From NCBI GenBank assembly GCA_019237515.1, contig JAFAGX010000101.1, positions 1 to 6,249 on the forward strand: 6,249 nt of DNA. The letters are read 5' to 3'. This stretch comes from Acidobacteriaceae bacterium (GTDB lineage: Bacteria; Acidobacteriota; Terriglobia; Terriglobales; SbA1). The position numbers and the translations under genes were made by a program. This document shows positions 1-5,621 of this stretch, piece after piece. A model generated the notes under the pieces. That model saw only the letters and a program-made list of their open reading frames with translations, had not been told where the DNA came from and searched no databases. Every line of letters starts with the position of its first letter. The stretch's first letter is position 1.

Positions 1-1419
1 AGCAAAGCGATTCCAGCCGTAACGCAGTTCATTAACCTTTGTGGGTGAAACGACCGTCACGTAAGAAATCGAGACCAACTGCACGCGGGTGGGCGTGACC
101 GTGTCGTAGCCCGGAAGTTGGCCTCCGCTGGCGTTCAAGGCGAGCGGAAATTGCTGAGTGCTGTCGCCAAAGAAATATCGGCCGCTAATGTTGTTGCTCG
201 GGTTGAAGCTATGATCAATTTTTCCGATTACGCTGCTGAGGTTGTTAAATGAGGGAGCAATTGCCGTGTAGTCTGGCGCGAATTGATTGGCGGCATTAAA
301 ACACCCGAGATCGTTGGACGTCACGCCTGGGAGGTAGTTGGCAGCATTGTGTGGGAAGAAATTCAGGAAGGCCGTTCCAACCGGGCTGATAGCGCCACCG
401 GCCGCCAGCACATTGGCTCTGGCCGTAGCAATGTGCGCCGCAGTTGGGACGCAGGCCAAACTCACCACGCCAACGCCCTCCCGCTGACCCTCGTAATCCA
501 AATAGAAGAATGTCTTGTCCTTTACGATTGGCCCGCCCAGCGAGCCACCGAACTGATTGTTGTGAAACGGCGCCTTGGGTGCGGAAGTTGGATCGAAGTA
601 GTTGCGCGCATCCAAAGCATCGTTGCGAAAATACTCGAAGAATCCGCCATGGATGGCGTTCGTTCCACTCTTTGTGACGATATTGACGATGGCCCCGCCG
701 TTACGCCCGTATTCTGGCTGGAAATTTGAAAGCACGCGCATGTCAGAAATGGAATCGATGGGCAGGATTGCCGACGGGGTCCCAAACACACCGGCCTGAT
801 TGATGGCGGGATCGTTTCGATAACCATCGTTCATATCGGTGCCGTCGAGCAGATAATTATTCGACCGGCCGCGAGCGCCATTCATACTGAATTCGCCGAA
901 AGAGCCGGGCGAGTCGGAAATCTGGTCTGGAGAACCCGCAACTCCGGGATTGAGGTAAATCAGTTTGGTGTAATCGCGGCCATTGACGGGCAGGTCCTTG
1001 ACCGTGTCCTGAGTGAGCACACCGCCAAGAGTATCGCTCGTGGTTTCCACCTGCGGCAGTTCTTCGCCCGAGACTTCGACCTTTTCCGAGACCTGACCAG
1101 TCTTGAGCCCCACATCCACGCGCCGCTCGCCCGCGACGTCGACTGGAACACTATTCGTAATTGCAGTCTGAAAACCGCTTTGCGAGACGGTGACGCTATA
1201 AGCGCCGATCGGGAGTTCGGTCACAGCATAGCTACCGTCGGCGCTCGTCTGAGTAGTGCGCTCGAGTCCAGTGTTCACATTTTTAATTGTGACCTTGGCG
1301 CCGGGGACAACCGCACCCGAAGGATCGGTCACGGTACCTAGAATCGTTCCGCGAAAAGTTTGCGCCCGCAGCGCCGTAGTCATTAGAACTATCGTGACTA
1401 AGATCACGCGCATTTTCAT
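1..1419 (-). CDS. Oar-like TonB-dependent receptor, N-terminal part (runs off the left edge)
   Basis: This is an outer-membrane receptor of the Oar-like TonB-dependent family that is greatly expanded in Acidobacteriota; substrate unknown. The frame is open from ATG 1419 to base 1, giving 473 residues of a protein family usually around 1,000-1,200 long, so most of the C-terminal beta-barrel is outside the window. Residues 1-19 form a signal peptide ending ALRA before QT. Residues about 22-105 are a carboxypeptidase-regulatory-like beta-sandwich (GTVTDPSGAVVPGAKV, then SADGSYAV). The plug covers about 120-250, with family hallmarks PVNGR (144-148), LLDGTDMND around D192-G193, EYGRNGG (236-242) and TKSGTN (249-254), followed by HGGFFEYFRND at the barrel entry. 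The start is fixed by AGGAG seven bases upstream; ATG 1440 and ATG 1413 in the same frame are less well placed. Family assignment is firm; the transported substrate cannot be inferred. Confidence 0.93.
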   Translation of the reverse strand, partial: MKMRVILVTIVLMTTALRAQTFRGTILGTVTDPSGAVVPGAKVTIKNVNTGLERTTQTSADGSYAVTELPIGAYSVTVSQSGFQTAITNSVPVDVAGERRVDVGLKTGQVSEKVEVSGEELPQVETTSDTLGGVLTQDTVKDLPVNGRDYTKLIYLNPGVAGSPDQISDSPGSFGEFSMNGARGRSNNYLLDGTDMNDGYRNDPAINQAGVFGTPSAILPIDSISDMRVLSNFQPEYGRNGGAIVNIVTKSGTNAIHGGFFEYFRNDALDARNYFDPTSAPKAPFHNNQFGGSLGGPIVKDKTFFYLDYEGQREGVGVVSLACVPTAAHIATARANVLAAGGAISPVGTAFLNFFPHNAANYLPGVTSNDLGCFNAANQFAPDYTAIAPSFNNLSSVIGKIDHSFNPSNNISGRYFFGDSTQQFPLALNASGGQLPGYDTVTPTRVQLVSISYVTVVSPTKVNELRYGWNRFA

Positions 1420-1425
1420 GATCCT

Positions 1426-1434
1426 TCTCCTGTC
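1426..1434 (-). promoter_or_regulatory. Ribosome binding site of the TonB-dependent receptor
   Basis: Minus-strand AGGAGAAGG lies just before ATG 1419; the AGGAG core ends seven bases from the start codon, an optimal spacing. It selects this ATG over the in-frame ATG at 1440 and the one at 1413. Confidence 0.75.
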
Positions 1435-1531
1435 TCCCATTGATGGCTATAGTTCAGTTTTTCCGAAAAGTATCGCTGCTCGCAGGTAAGATCCTTCAGC
1501 CGAGCACCCGGGCCTGGATTTCAATTCTGTT

Positions 1532-1556
1532 TGGGGTGTGGCCCCTGGGGTGGCCA
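1532..1556. repeat. Short overlapping direct and inverted repeats in the receptor leader
   Basis: TGGGGTG occurs twice with a 14-bp period (1532-1538 and 1546-1552), and TGGCC (1539-1543) is mirrored by GGCCA (1552-1556). The cluster lies in the GC-rich part of the intergenic region, downstream of the candidate promoter. It could be an operator or a small leader hairpin; arms of five bases are short enough to be accidental. Confidence 0.3.
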
Positions 1557-1572
1557 TATTATTAAGACAGGC

Positions 1573-1600
1573 ATTTTACTCTAGGAGCCTGATAAAGCAA
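1573..1600 (-). promoter_or_regulatory. Candidate sigma70-like promoter for the TonB-dependent receptor
   Basis: On the minus strand, TTGCTT (1600-1595, three of six matches to TTGACA) is followed after 16 bases by TAAAAT (1578-1573, five of six matches to TATAAT). Transcription would start near 1566, giving a leader of about 147 bases. The -35 match is weak, and AT-rich stretches often give such hits by chance. Confidence 0.25.
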
Positions 1601-1697
1601 GTGATAAGCGGGATCAGTGCTGGGCCAACTAACCCCGAGTCGGAAGGATCACACGGTCATTGAAAAACGATCGTAAAACACGCTACTTTTGCAAACT

Positions 1698-3008
1698 TCA
1701 CCCCGCGCGCTGCCGCGTTGCGGCGGGTTCTTTCTGCTTCATTTCTTCCCAGCTTGGCAGCTCTTCATTTCCGGTAATGAGCCGCGCCCCACGCTCATAG
1801 GTGAGATACGACCATGCCCACTGAAAGAGGACGATGATTCGATTGCGGAATCCAATCAGGAAAAAGATATGAATGAATAGCCAAGAGAGCCAAGCTATGA
1901 AACCTGAAAGATGAACTTTGCCGAACTGCGCGACAGCCGCATTTCTTCCAATCGTGGCAAGGCTACCCTTATCAAAATAGTGGAAAGGCTCTCGCGGCTC
2001 ACGATTGACATCACGTTCGATGTTTTGTGCCGCAGCTAAACCTTCCTGCAGCGCAACCGGCGCCACGCCGGGTAACATATTTCCCTTTTTATCCTTGAAA
2101 GCTGCCAAATCTCCGATGACAAAAATTTCAGGATGCCCCGGAATGCTTAAGTCCGGATTGACTAAAACGCGCCCTGTGCGGTCCACCGGAACGCCTAACT
2201 TCCTGCCTAGCGGGGAAGTCGCCACTCCAGCGGCCCACAGGATCACCCCTGCAGGTAAGCGCATATCGCCGATCCACACCGCCGCCGGTTCGACCTTGGT
2301 GACCATGGTTGCGGTGCGCACTTCGACTCCCAAGGTTTGCAGTTGCTCCGCCGCGCTGCGCGAAAGATCTTCGGCATAGGCCGGAAGAATGCGAGGACCT
2401 CCTTCCACAAGGATAATGCGTGCGCGCTTGGGATCGATAGCATGAAACTCATGAGCCAGCACGTGGCGCGAGACCTCGGCCAGTGTGCCTGCCAACTCGA
2501 CTCCTGTTGGTCCACCGCCCACGATTACGAAATTCAAGGGCAACACCGGTTCGGCGCTGGCTGCCTCTCTTTCTGCGAGTTCAAACGCGAGCAATACCCG
2601 TCTGCGGATCTCGATTGCGTCCTCAATGGTCTTTAGCCCTGGCGCGAACGGTTCCCACTCAGGATGTCCAAAATAGCCGTGAGTTGCACCGGCAGCAACG
2701 ATCAGATAGTCGTAAGCAATCTCGAGATCGTGCAGTTTCACTACTCGATTGGCTAAATCGAAATCCTGAACTTCGCCCAGCAAGACCTCTATGTTTTGCT
2801 GATCGCGAACAATCCAACGGATTGGAGCCGCGATCTCCCCCGGCGACAGCCCAGCCGTAGCTACCTGGTAGAGCAGGGGTTGAAACACATGATGATTTTT
2901 GCGATCGATCAGTGTCACGTGCACAGGACAATGGGCCAGCTTTCGCGCGGCTCGCAGGCCGCCAAAACCGGCTCCGATGATGACCACCCTCGGCTGATTA
3001 GGCGCCAT
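1698..3008 (-). CDS. ndh: Type II NADH:quinone oxidoreductase (NDH-2)
   Basis: Non-proton-pumping, FAD-containing NADH dehydrogenase that passes electrons from NADH to membrane quinone on the cytoplasmic face. The 436-residue length is normal for the family. Residues are numbered from ATG 3008. The FAD Rossmann motif is GAGFGG (12-17) with acidic D35 closing the second strand; FQPLLYQVATAGLSPGEI (42-59) is a family signature. The NAD-binding motif is GGGPTG (164-169), followed by E171, which corresponds to a conserved functional glutamate of NDH-2; E202 at the end of the second strand favours NADH over NADPH. GDLAAF (299-304) contacts FAD, and APVALQEG (316-323) lies in the quinone-site region. 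Residues about 370-410 are hydrophobic and aromatic and should form the C-terminal membrane anchor. I prefer ATG 3008 because AAAGGA precedes it, although at a short three-base spacing; ATG 3023 (five residues longer) has no ribosome binding site and falls inside an inverted repeat. It is divergent from the CPBP-like gene. Identity is secure; the exact start is less so. Confidence 0.93.
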   Translation of the reverse strand: MAPNQPRVVIIGAGFGGLRAARKLAHCPVHVTLIDRKNHHVFQPLLYQVATAGLSPGEIAAPIRWIVRDQQNIEVLLGEVQDFDLANRVVKLHDLEIAYDYLIVAAGATHGYFGHPEWEPFAPGLKTIEDAIEIRRRVLLAFELAEREAASAEPVLPLNFVIVGGGPTGVELAGTLAEVSRHVLAHEFHAIDPKRARIILVEGGPRILPAYAEDLSRSAAEQLQTLGVEVRTATMVTKVEPAAVWIGDMRLPAGVILWAAGVATSPLGRKLGVPVDRTGRVLVNPDLSIPGHPEIFVIGDLAAFKDKKGNMLPGVAPVALQEGLAAAQNIERDVNREPREPFHYFDKGSLATIGRNAAVAQFGKVHLSGFIAWLSWLFIHIFFLIGFRNRIIVLFQWAWSYLTYERGARLITGNEELPSWEEMKQKEPAATRQRAG

Positions 3009-3011
3009 TCG

Positions 3012-3017
3012 TCCTTT
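3012..3017 (-). promoter_or_regulatory. Ribosome binding site deciding the NDH-2 start
   Basis: Minus-strand AAAGGA ends three bases before ATG 3008. The spacing is short, but no Shine-Dalgarno-like sequence precedes the alternative ATG 3023, so this site favours the shorter protein. Confidence 0.45.
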
Positions 3018-3021
3018 CTGC

Positions 3022-3047
3022 ATCTCAGAATCTTGGTATTCTGAGAT
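3022..3047. promoter_or_regulatory. Perfect 10-bp inverted repeat, probable operator between divergent genes
   Basis: ATCTCAGAAT (3022-3031) and ATTCTGAGAT (3038-3047) are exact reverse complements separated by six bases (CTTGGT). The 16-bp centre-to-centre spacing of the arms and the location in the 68-bp gap between two divergent genes suit a dimeric repressor or activator site. It overlaps a candidate -35 element of the plus-strand gene and the rejected upstream ATG of the dehydrogenase. It lacks a following T run, so a terminator is unlikely. The regulator is not in the window; Rrf2-, MarR- or TetR-like proteins use sites of this general shape, but I cannot name the family. Confidence 0.6.
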
Positions 3048-3061
3048 ACAAGAGCTCTAAT
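3033..3061 (+). promoter_or_regulatory. Candidate sigma70-like promoter for the CPBP-like gene
   Basis: TTGGTA (3033-3038, four of six matches to the -35 consensus) and TCTAAT (3056-3061, five of six matches to the -10) are 17 bases apart. The -35 lies inside the inverted repeat, so a bound regulator would block or alter polymerase access. The predicted start near 3068 leaves only about nine bases before ATG 3077, consistent with the absence of a ribosome binding site there. The palindrome AGAGCTCT (3051-3058) overlaps the -10. Confidence 0.4.
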
Positions 3062-3076
3062 TAATAGATTCCCGCG

Positions 3077-3769
3077 ATGGCATCCGAGTCGAAGAGTTTT
3101 GGCAGCCCCACCGGTTATATTCTGGCCCCCGTAGCAGAACGGGGAGACCGCACTTCGGAATCCCGTAACCTTATCGAAATCGGCCTTGTTTACGGGTTGA
3201 TTCTGGTTGCGGTGTGGACACCCCAAGGCCACTTGAACAGCTTAGTGAGTTTGGCAGCATTGTGCTTAACCATCCTGCTGACCGCGCTTGCGCCCTATTC
3301 CTTCCGTGAACTCGGGCTCACGCGACCCCTCAACGGAGCCAATACGACCCTCGCTCTGGGCGGACTTCTTATTGTCATTATTGGCACGGCAGGAATGCTC
3401 ACGAGGGCGTTCGGCCCCCCGCAACATTTGCCTTTGCATCGGGCCTGGCAATATGCCATCTGGGCTCTCCTCCAGGAATTTCTTTTGCAATCCTTCATGT
3501 TTACAAGGCTGGAATCAATCTTCGGAAGTCGCCGTGGGGTGTTCGCTGCCGCCAGCTTATTTGCCATCGCACACTTTCCCAGTCCTCTTCTCACAGTACT
3601 GAGTTTTCTCGGAGCAATCTTCTTCTGTGAGACGTTCCGACGCTACCGCAATCTCTACCCTCTCGGCCTGGTTCATGCAGGTCTGGGACTGACGGTTGCA
3701 GCCAGCCTTCCTGACCCGATCCTCCACCACATGCGGGTTGGCCTCGGCTACTTGATGTACCACGTGTGA
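3077..3769 (+). CDS. CPBP/Rce1-like integral membrane protein with altered catalytic motifs
   Basis: A 230-residue polytopic membrane protein that I place in the CPBP (CAAX protease and bacteriocin-processing, Abi) superfamily. A polar N-terminus (1-31) is followed by hydrophobic segments at about 32-47, 54-72, 90-110, 124-142, 155-183 and 193-211. Motif 1, normally EExxxR, reads QEFLLQ here (Q133, E134, Q138). Motif 2, FxxxH, is intact as F162-AIA-H166. The last motif keeps H200 (PLGLVHAGLGL), but the usual Asn four residues later is G204. The spacing from motif 1 to the motif 2 His is 33 residues, as I recall for archaeal Rce1, which supports the alignment. The substitutions mean protease activity should not be assumed; a non-catalytic or variant subfamily is possible. 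No ribosome binding site is visible before ATG 3077, and translation may begin on a near-leaderless transcript. The next gene starts 62 bases downstream on the same strand. Confidence 0.75.
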   Translation: MASESKSFGSPTGYILAPVAERGDRTSESRNLIEIGLVYGLILVAVWTPQGHLNSLVSLAALCLTILLTALAPYSFRELGLTRPLNGANTTLALGGLLIVIIGTAGMLTRAFGPPQHLPLHRAWQYAIWALLQEFLLQSFMFTRLESIFGSRRGVFAAASLFAIAHFPSPLLTVLSFLGAIFFCETFRRYRNLYPLGLVHAGLGLTVAASLPDPILHHMRVGLGYLMYHV

Positions 3770-3800
3770 TCAAAGTCCCCGCAATTCCCGCTCTGAAGGT

Positions 3801-3822
3801 TCTCAAGTAATATGATCTGAGA
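3801..3822. repeat. Imperfect TCTCA/TGAGA dyad upstream of the 543-residue membrane gene
   Basis: TCTCA (3801-3805) and TGAGA (3818-3822) form a 5-bp inverted repeat around an AT-rich centre containing TAATAT (3808-3813), a possible -10 element. The outer bases are the same as in the perfect repeat at 3022-3047, but the gap is 12 rather than 14 bases, so common recognition is doubtful. Confidence 0.2.
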
Positions 3823-3831
3823 CACCGAGCT

Positions 3832-5463
3832 TTGCCCACGCCGACACCGCAGACCGCTCCCGACCGCATCAACTCGATTGAAGCGGAAAAGACATCCAAG
3901 ACTGCACCCAAAAACTCGACGGCGCGATTCATCATTCCATCGGTTGCAGATCTGCTCTTTATTGCGCTGGCTCTTGCCCTCAGCTACGGCGCGATGGGGC
4001 GCGTCCTGCTTCGCGATTCCGATATTGGCTGGCATATTCGGGATGGCGAGCAGATCCTACTTACGCATCACATTCCGCACACGGATACCTTTTCATCTAC
4101 GATGATCGCTCATACCTGGTATGCGTGGGAATGGCTCTACGACTTGCTCATCGCGGGCATTCACCATGTCGCCGGCCTAAATGGAGTAGTCTTCTTCACG
4201 GCGATTCTTATCGCAGCTACGTTCGCGTTGGTGTTGCGCGTGACGCTACGACGCGGAGGTAATCTTCCGTGCTCCCTGTTTCTTCTTGTCCTGGCGCTCG
4301 GGGCTTCCTCAGTTCACTTTCTTACCCGCCCGCATGTTCTGACCTGGCTTTTTACCGTGATTTGGTTCGATCTGCTGGACGACTCTGCATCGAGCTACAA
4401 AGCGGGAAAGCGCCTCTACTGGCTCCCAATGCTCATGATTCTTTGGGTCAACTTGCATGGCGGATTTGCTCTCGGTTTCTCGCTTTTGGCGATTTACCTG
4501 ATCGGCGGAGGGATCGAGTACTCGATCTACACCTCTCAGCGCGATCAAATCGCAAGTTGGCTCCGACACCTGACCGGGATCACCGTGGTTACCATTGCCG
4601 CCAGCTTCGTGAATCCCTACGGCTACCACCTGCATGTGCACGTCTACCGGTATCTTTCCGATCGCTTCCTGATGAATCAGATCATCGAATTCCGTTCACC
4701 GGATTTTCATAGCGCCGCGCAACAGTGTTTCGCAATTCTTCTGATCAGTACATGCATCAGTCTTGCCAGTACGCGGCAGAAACTTAGTCCATCACGCCTG
4801 CTGGTTTTGTTGTTCGCTGGGTATAGTGGACTTTACGCTACCCGGAATCTCCCAACGTCCTCGCTTCTGATGACGCTCGTGCTCGCACCTGTTCTTTCCG
4901 CTACGCTCTCTAAAGCAGCTACCAGTGCCTGGGTCGCTTTTTGGTTGCGACAACTGTTTTCCCGCCTTACGTCCTTCGGCTTCCGCATGCAGGAGCTTGA
5001 GACCAATCTGCGCGGTCATATCTTAGTCGCGGTGGTACTCGCGCTGGGTATTTGGTCGTGTGTTCACCACGGGCAGTTAGCCTCGACTCAACTCATAAAT
5101 GCGCAATTCGACGAGAAACGTTTCCCGGTCGTCGCCGCAGATTACATTTCCCGCCACGATATTCGCCAGCCGATTTTCAGCCTCGATTATTGGGGTGGAT
5201 ATCTCATCTATCGGCTTTATCCCGACACCAAAGTCGTGCTTGATGACCGCCATGATCTCTATGGCGACCAGTTCATCAAGAATTATTTGAAAATCGTGCT
5301 GGTTCAGCCCAGCTTCGCCCAGGAATTGGATCAGATGAATGTTGAATGGGTTTTGGTTCCGCGTTGGTCCTCACTTGCCAACGTTCTCCGGCTTATGCCG
5401 AACTGGACCGAAGTGCATGGGGACGGTACCGCTGCGCTGTTTCACCGTCAGCATATCTCCTAA
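3832..5463 (+). CDS. Polytopic membrane protein, GT-C glycosyltransferase-like, with conserved C-terminal domain
   Basis: A 543-residue membrane protein with about ten transmembrane segments, the first at 36-58 and the last near 395-413. The layout resembles GT-C enzymes that use polyprenyl-phosphate sugars: a first large extracytoplasmic loop contains RDSDIGWHIRDGEQIL (61-76) with D62, D64 and H68, then IPHTDTFSS (81-89) and WEWLYD. Other family-like signatures are WVNLHGGF (205-212), VNPYGY (260-265), IIEFRSPDF (284-292) and TRNLP (337-341). After the last membrane helix, a soluble domain of about 120 residues follows, with DYWGGYLIYRLYP (452-464), VVLDDRHDLYGD (468-479) and VEWVLVP. I recognise the architecture from uncharacterised acidobacterial and other bacterial proteins; the sugar donor and acceptor are unknown. 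The start is TTG 3832: an in-frame stop lies at 3808 and the first in-frame ATG (M55) is inside the first helix. GAG at 3827-3829 is a poor ribosome binding site. It may be co-transcribed with the CPBP-like gene 62 bases upstream. Confidence 0.75.
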   Translation: MPTPTPQTAPDRINSIEAEKTSKTAPKNSTARFIIPSVADLLFIALALALSYGAMGRVLLRDSDIGWHIRDGEQILLTHHIPHTDTFSSTMIAHTWYAWEWLYDLLIAGIHHVAGLNGVVFFTAILIAATFALVLRVTLRRGGNLPCSLFLLVLALGASSVHFLTRPHVLTWLFTVIWFDLLDDSASSYKAGKRLYWLPMLMILWVNLHGGFALGFSLLAIYLIGGGIEYSIYTSQRDQIASWLRHLTGITVVTIAASFVNPYGYHLHVHVYRYLSDRFLMNQIIEFRSPDFHSAAQQCFAILLISTCISLASTRQKLSPSRLLVLLFAGYSGLYATRNLPTSSLLMTLVLAPVLSATLSKAATSAWVAFWLRQLFSRLTSFGFRMQELETNLRGHILVAVVLALGIWSCVHHGQLASTQLINAQFDEKRFPVVAADYISRHDIRQPIFSLDYWGGYLIYRLYPDTKVVLDDRHDLYGDQFIKNYLKIVLVQPSFAQELDQMNVEWVLVPRWSSLANVLRLMPNWTEVHGDGTAALFHRQHIS

Positions 5464-5518
5464 CGGTAAATCAATCTCCGCACGCCCCGGCAATGCACAG
5501 GGGGAACTGAAATACTCC

Positions 5519-5546
5519 TTGCAAATGTGCTACTCAGGTGTACAAT
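5519..5546 (+). promoter_or_regulatory. Candidate sigma70-like promoter for the G1 peptidase
   Basis: TTGCAA (5519-5524, four of six matches) and TACAAT (5541-5546, five of six matches) are separated by 16 bases. Transcription would start near 5553, leaving a leader of about 69 bases. It is the best promoter match in the gap and suggests the peptidase is expressed independently of the upstream membrane genes. Confidence 0.45.
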
Positions 5547-5548
5547 TC

Positions 5549-5572
5549 CGGCGTCCCGCGCGGGTTTCGCCG
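5549..5572. repeat. GC-rich nested inverted repeat
   Basis: CGGCG (5549-5553) is mirrored by CGCCG (5568-5572), and between them sits the perfect palindrome CCCGCGCGGG (5555-5564). There is no T run after it, so it is not a standard terminator. It overlaps the predicted start site of the peptidase transcript and could be an operator, part of a leader structure, or the remains of a terminator for the upstream gene. Confidence 0.3.
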
Positions 5573-5610
5573 CTTCGGGTCTGCTCGTGTCCTACAAAGT
5601 AAATGCTCCC

Positions 5611-5615
5611 AGGAG
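5611..5615 (+). promoter_or_regulatory. Ribosome binding site of the G1 peptidase
   Basis: AGGAG ends six bases before ATG 5622. This good match supports the start even though it gives an unusually long N-terminal region before the signal-peptide core. Confidence 0.75.
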
Positions 5616-5621
5616 ACTAAT

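Larger units (their letters stand above)
1420..1697. other. Intergenic region between the NADH dehydrogenase and the TonB-dependent receptor
   Basis: These 278 bases separate two minus-strand genes. I see no convincing coding frame and no strong terminator (no GC-rich stem followed by a T run) after the dehydrogenase stop at 1698. Contents are the receptor's ribosome binding site, the weak promoter candidate at 1573-1600, the repeat cluster at 1532-1556, and TGATAA repeated at 1590-1595 and 1602-1607. The length and a separate promoter candidate suggest the receptor is transcribed independently of the dehydrogenase. Confidence 0.5.
5464..5621. other. Intergenic region before the G1 peptidase
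   Basis: These 158 bases hold no convincing gene. They contain a promoter candidate (5519-5546), a GC-rich inverted repeat (5549-5572) and the ribosome binding site of the peptidase gene. No clear rho-independent terminator for the upstream membrane gene is visible. Confidence 0.5.

Noticed and set aside
283..827. Open frames of about 65-148 residues opposite or out of frame with the receptor gene
   Set aside because: They overlap the receptor frame, whose signal peptide, plug motifs and ribosome binding site are unmistakable; the alternative proteins are low-complexity and rich in Arg/Ser with no recognisable motif.
1590..1607. TGATAA repeated 12 bp apart
   Set aside because: Two six-base copies in AT-rich sequence are easily accidental, and no third copy or gene-proximal placement supports function.
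1420..1697. Cobalamin or other riboswitch in the TonB-dependent receptor leader
   Set aside because: GGGAGACAGGAG near the start superficially recalls the conserved B12-box, but the remaining conserved elements of a cobalamin riboswitch are not present.
2005..2931. Several open frames of 90-125 residues overlapping the NADH dehydrogenase
   Set aside because: All lie inside the NDH-2 gene, whose FAD and NAD motifs are intact; they look like shadow frames of a GC-rich gene.
3022..3047. Rho-independent terminator
   Set aside because: The stem is AT-rich, no T run follows on either strand, and both neighbouring genes begin here rather than end.
3748..4035. Minus-strand frame spanning the CPBP-like / GT-C-like junction
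   Set aside because: It covers the ends of both plus-strand genes, has no ribosome binding site that I can see and its product resembles no family known to me.
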